64,000 nt of DNA, from positions 1,302,001 to 1,366,000 of the forward strand of contig NZ_CP133016.1 in assembly GCF_030866745.1 (NCBI RefSeq). Direction: 5' to 3'. Below, piece after piece: positions 62,286 through 64,000 of this stretch (positions are counted from its first letter, which is position 1; every line of letters begins with the position of its first letter). The DNA is from Sphingomonas flavescens. GTDB taxonomy: Bacteria; Pseudomonadota; Alphaproteobacteria; Sphingomonadales; Sphingomonadaceae. The notes under the pieces were generated by a model. That model did no database searches. It was not told the DNA's origin and worked only from the letters and a program-made list of their open reading frames with translations. The position numbers were made by a program, and so were the translations under genes.

Positions 62286-62665
62286 TTGTGGACGGGGACG
62301 TACTGGCCCGCCATGCCATTGCCGACTATCTACGCGACTGCGGCTACATCGTTGTGGAAGCAGCATCGACGGATGAAGCAAGGGTGGCCCTTCTCGAACC
62401 TGCCTTAAAGGTCGATACGGTGATCTGCGCCGCGGACGCTCCAGGGTCCGCCAATGCCTTCCAATTTCGCGCGTGGGCGAGTCAGCTTGCTCCAAGCGTC
62501 GACGTGGCTCTCGCTGGCAACGTCGAACGGGCGGCTGAAAAAGCTGCGGATCTATGCGAGGAAGGACCGAGCCTCGCACGACCTTATGATCCTAAGAGTG
62601 TCGTCGACCATATCCGCCGACTTCAAGGCCGTTTCCGTTCGAAAACCATGGGGGCGGCGAGCTGA
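62249..62665 (+). CDS. pseudo-receiver domain protein
   Basis: The 138-residue protein aligns with the preceding receiver but lacks the key residues: the phospho-Asp position (67 there) is Ala61 in 'VICAADAPG', the Lys is Arg111 ('LARPYDP'), the Ser/Thr is Gly90 ('ALAGN'), and one acid-pocket residue is Gly16. It therefore should not be phosphorylated. The ATG at 62249 lies inside the upstream gene in a different frame (37-base overlap), so the pair is translationally coupled. A decoy or scaffold role is plausible. Confidence 0.8.
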   Translation: MADEVHKSDCVLIVDGDVLARHAIADYLRDCGYIVVEAASTDEARVALLEPALKVDTVICAADAPGSANAFQFRAWASQLAPSVDVALAGNVERAAEKAADLCEEGPSLARPYDPKSVVDHIRRLQGRFRSKTMGAAS

Positions 62666-62794
62666 AGCAGCCGGTGAGTGATGGGAGCCCGCACTCCTGA
62701 ACGGTCAGCTAAGCTAGCGACGCGCATTGTCCGATACTCCAGAACGGAGCAGTCATTAAGGGACCCTTTGTTCCTGAACTGTAACCAACGGCTC

Positions 62795-63174
62795 ATGCAT
62801 CATTCGAGCCTGCGATCATGGAAAAGGGATGTTGGCCGGCGCGAGTTTCCCCGGATCGAAATTGATTGCCGAGCGCGCATCCGGATCGGTAATCGGCAAT
62901 ACGCTGCCTACCTGTACAATATATCTCGCAAGGCGGGGCCAAGCTCCGGACTATCACCCCCATTCATCGCGTCGGCGGGGTCGTTCTGAGACTTCCTGAT
63001 CTTTCCCCGCTGCACTGCGATCTGCGATGGAGGGATTCACACAACGCTGGAGTGATGTTCGGCAGGCAATTGTCGGAGGCTGACCTGCTCCGTTGGGCCG
63101 AGGCTCGTCTGGCGGTGATCGACCTGCCCGGCGCCTCCACGCCAAGCAGGAAAGCTAGTCACCGCGTGAGATGA
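62795..63174 (+). pseudogene. PilZ-domain gene disrupted by a frameshift
   Basis: The first frame (from ATG 62795) reads 'RDVGRREFPRIEIDCRARIRIG...YLYNISRK', a PilZ N-terminal half, then leaves frame at about 62932-62935. The other frame continues 'GAKLRTITPIHRVGGVVLRLPDLSPLHCDLRWRDSHNAGVMFGRQL' to a stop at 63172-63174, which is the matching second half. Joined, it would have a normal PilZ (c-di-GMP-binding) motif RxxxR and N-x-S-x-x-G-A. The shift is two extra bases (or one missing). A sequencing error is the alternative. Confidence 0.7.
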
Positions 63175-63349
63175 GCCGTGCCGCTAACGTAGCTTTTGGG
63201 TCTAAAGCTTACATTAGCTACTGAGCAACGATCCTGTCCGACAGACAGGGCGCTAACAAATGACGGTTGTGCGGCGCATTGAGTCGACGGAAAGTCCATT
63301 CCGGAGTGAAGCTAACGCGGACTTAATGCAGCGCATTTAGTCCTCTCTT

Positions 63350-63502
63350 ATGGCAGAATGCATCGCGGAATATCTCAGGCAGGCCGCATACTACCGATTC
63401 TTAGCTAGCACGACCGGCGATGCGCAAGTGATCGCGGATCTAGAAGATCTGGCAAAAGACTGTGAAACCGAAGCTAACAAACTCCGACAGGCTTTCGGGT
63501 GA
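63350..63502 (+). CDS. small 50-residue protein
   Basis: The product is 'MAECIAEYLRQAAYYRFLAS' and then 'TTGDAQVIADLEDLAKDCET', ending 'EANKLRQAFG'; it resembles the short helical proteins of rhizobia and sphingomonads with the style 'LRQAARYRxLAxxxxDPxxxxxLxxLAxxCE'. Function unknown. It is below common annotation cut-offs. The stop overlaps the GTG of the following frame by 4 bases. Confidence 0.55.
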   Translation: MAECIAEYLRQAAYYRFLASTTGDAQVIADLEDLAKDCETEANKLRQAFG

Positions 63503-63765
63503 CTCCGGCAAGCCCAAAGAAGTCCTTGTGCCCGTCGCGGTTTTGCAACGGCCACAACCCACCTCAAAAGCTAGTAACTGAGCAACAAGGCATGCTCGCA
63601 AACGAAAGGGCAATCATTGGAGCGGTCATCTGCTCCAATTGCGGATCAGTCTGGATACGCGGGCGAGAGGGCCAAAGGCATATCCTGGGTCGGCTTCAAA
63701 CTCGCGGAAACGCCTGCGTGTGGACGAGCGCATATGCTCCTCGAACGGCATCTGACTCGGGCTAA
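63499..63765 (+). CDS. hypothetical protein with a CxxC motif
   Basis: The 88-residue product has 'VICSNCGSVWIRGREGQ', a possible zinc-ribbon, and an N-terminal 'CPSRFCNGHNPPQKLV'. The GTG at 63499 overlaps the preceding stop (GTGA). The C-terminal third looks less protein-like, and no family is recognised. The remaining bases to the window end hold no supported gene. Confidence 0.35.
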   Translation: MTPASPKKSLCPSRFCNGHNPPQKLVTEQQGMLANERAIIGAVICSNCGSVWIRGREGQRHILGRLQTRGNACVWTSAYAPRTASDSG

Positions 63766-64000
63766 CATGCGACATGGGGCAGAAGCAGCCCTGATCCACC
63801 TACCGATCCCACCTTTGCACCTTGCGAGAGGATTGCCAAAGCTCCACCGGCCTTACGAAAATACGATTGATGTCGGTGATAGCTTCGCTGTCTATTGGGC
63901 TGCACGGAAACTCGTGATCAATTCGAAATTGCCCTGCCCATCGTGGTTATGAAACTGGTAGTTCAGCACGCCGCACTCCGAAGGTGCTTGAACGTTGTAG

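Overview
The window looks like chromosomal DNA from a sphingomonad-type alphaproteobacterium. It is GC-rich and has long antisense shadow frames. The genes fit this group: a ~1550-residue NAD-glutamate dehydrogenase, a polyhydroxybutyrate reductase (phbB) and a 3-hydroxybutyrate dehydrogenase, an MlaFED-type lipid transporter with a PqiC-like lipoprotein, an lgt-methyltransferase-GNAT-pgeF operon, HDFNN-type hybrid kinases and paired DUF5985 proteins. The order-level call is an inference from gene content and style; no database search was possible.

Layout. 1-4.6 kb holds small envelope and stress proteins, aminopeptidase N and a CAP-domain protein. 4.6-8.1 kb (minus) is an MCE/Mla-type lipid-transport operon. 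8.15-10.7 kb (plus) is a tightly coupled trio (CDP-alcohol phosphatidyltransferase, nucleotidyltransferase, HAD phosphatase) that looks like a lipid or phosphoalcohol head-group pathway. 10.7-13.2 kb holds a photolyase and an alpha/beta hydrolase. 13.2-17.7 kb (minus) holds a PLP-dependent sulfur-amino-acid enzyme, then pgeF, GNAT, a MidA-like methyltransferase and lgt. 17.7-23.5 kb (plus) holds an acyl-CoA synthetase, a Mo-enzyme large subunit, hemH, phbB and a ribbon-helix-helix protein. 23.5-30.4 kb (minus) holds an ATP-grasp protein, NAD-GDH and a PAS-like protein. A tRNA-Thr(CGT) lies at 30.5 kb.

Island 1 (about 30.6-36.9 kb) starts at the 3' end of the tRNA. It begins with a DUF3489-DUF2924-serine recombinase operon and continues with short envelope-type genes separated by seven copies of a ~31-bp palindrome (arms AATGTCCGC / GCGGACATT). 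36.9-39.2 kb (minus) is a bufferin/gig-type copper RiPP operon: BufA1 precursor, MNIO enzyme BufB, BufC and DoxX. 39.4-42.4 kb holds a LysR regulator, a carboxymuconolactone decarboxylase-family protein, an MFS exporter and a periplasmic cupin. 42.7-48.2 kb (plus) holds bdhA, a type II NADH dehydrogenase, a patatin, a DUF302 protein and a polytopic sensor-like protein. Island 2 (48.2-51.5 kb) carries six more copies of the same palindrome, four more small genes and a DUF433/PIN toxin-antitoxin pair.

51.5-62.7 kb is a signalling block: a tandem HD-GYP protein with a degenerate first module, two DUF5985 membrane proteins, a 1791-residue soluble hybrid kinase with eight near-identical 92-residue poly-HAMP repeats (Nik1/group III-like), a second REC-PAS-HK-REC kinase, a receiver protein and an overlapping pseudo-receiver. 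The window ends with a frameshifted PilZ gene and small hypothetical genes.

The most unusual feature is the palindrome family. Its outer ends spell TAA on both strands. In at least six cases it supplies, or directly abuts, the stop codon of the neighbouring small gene, and one copy (48567-48598) ends two convergent genes at once.
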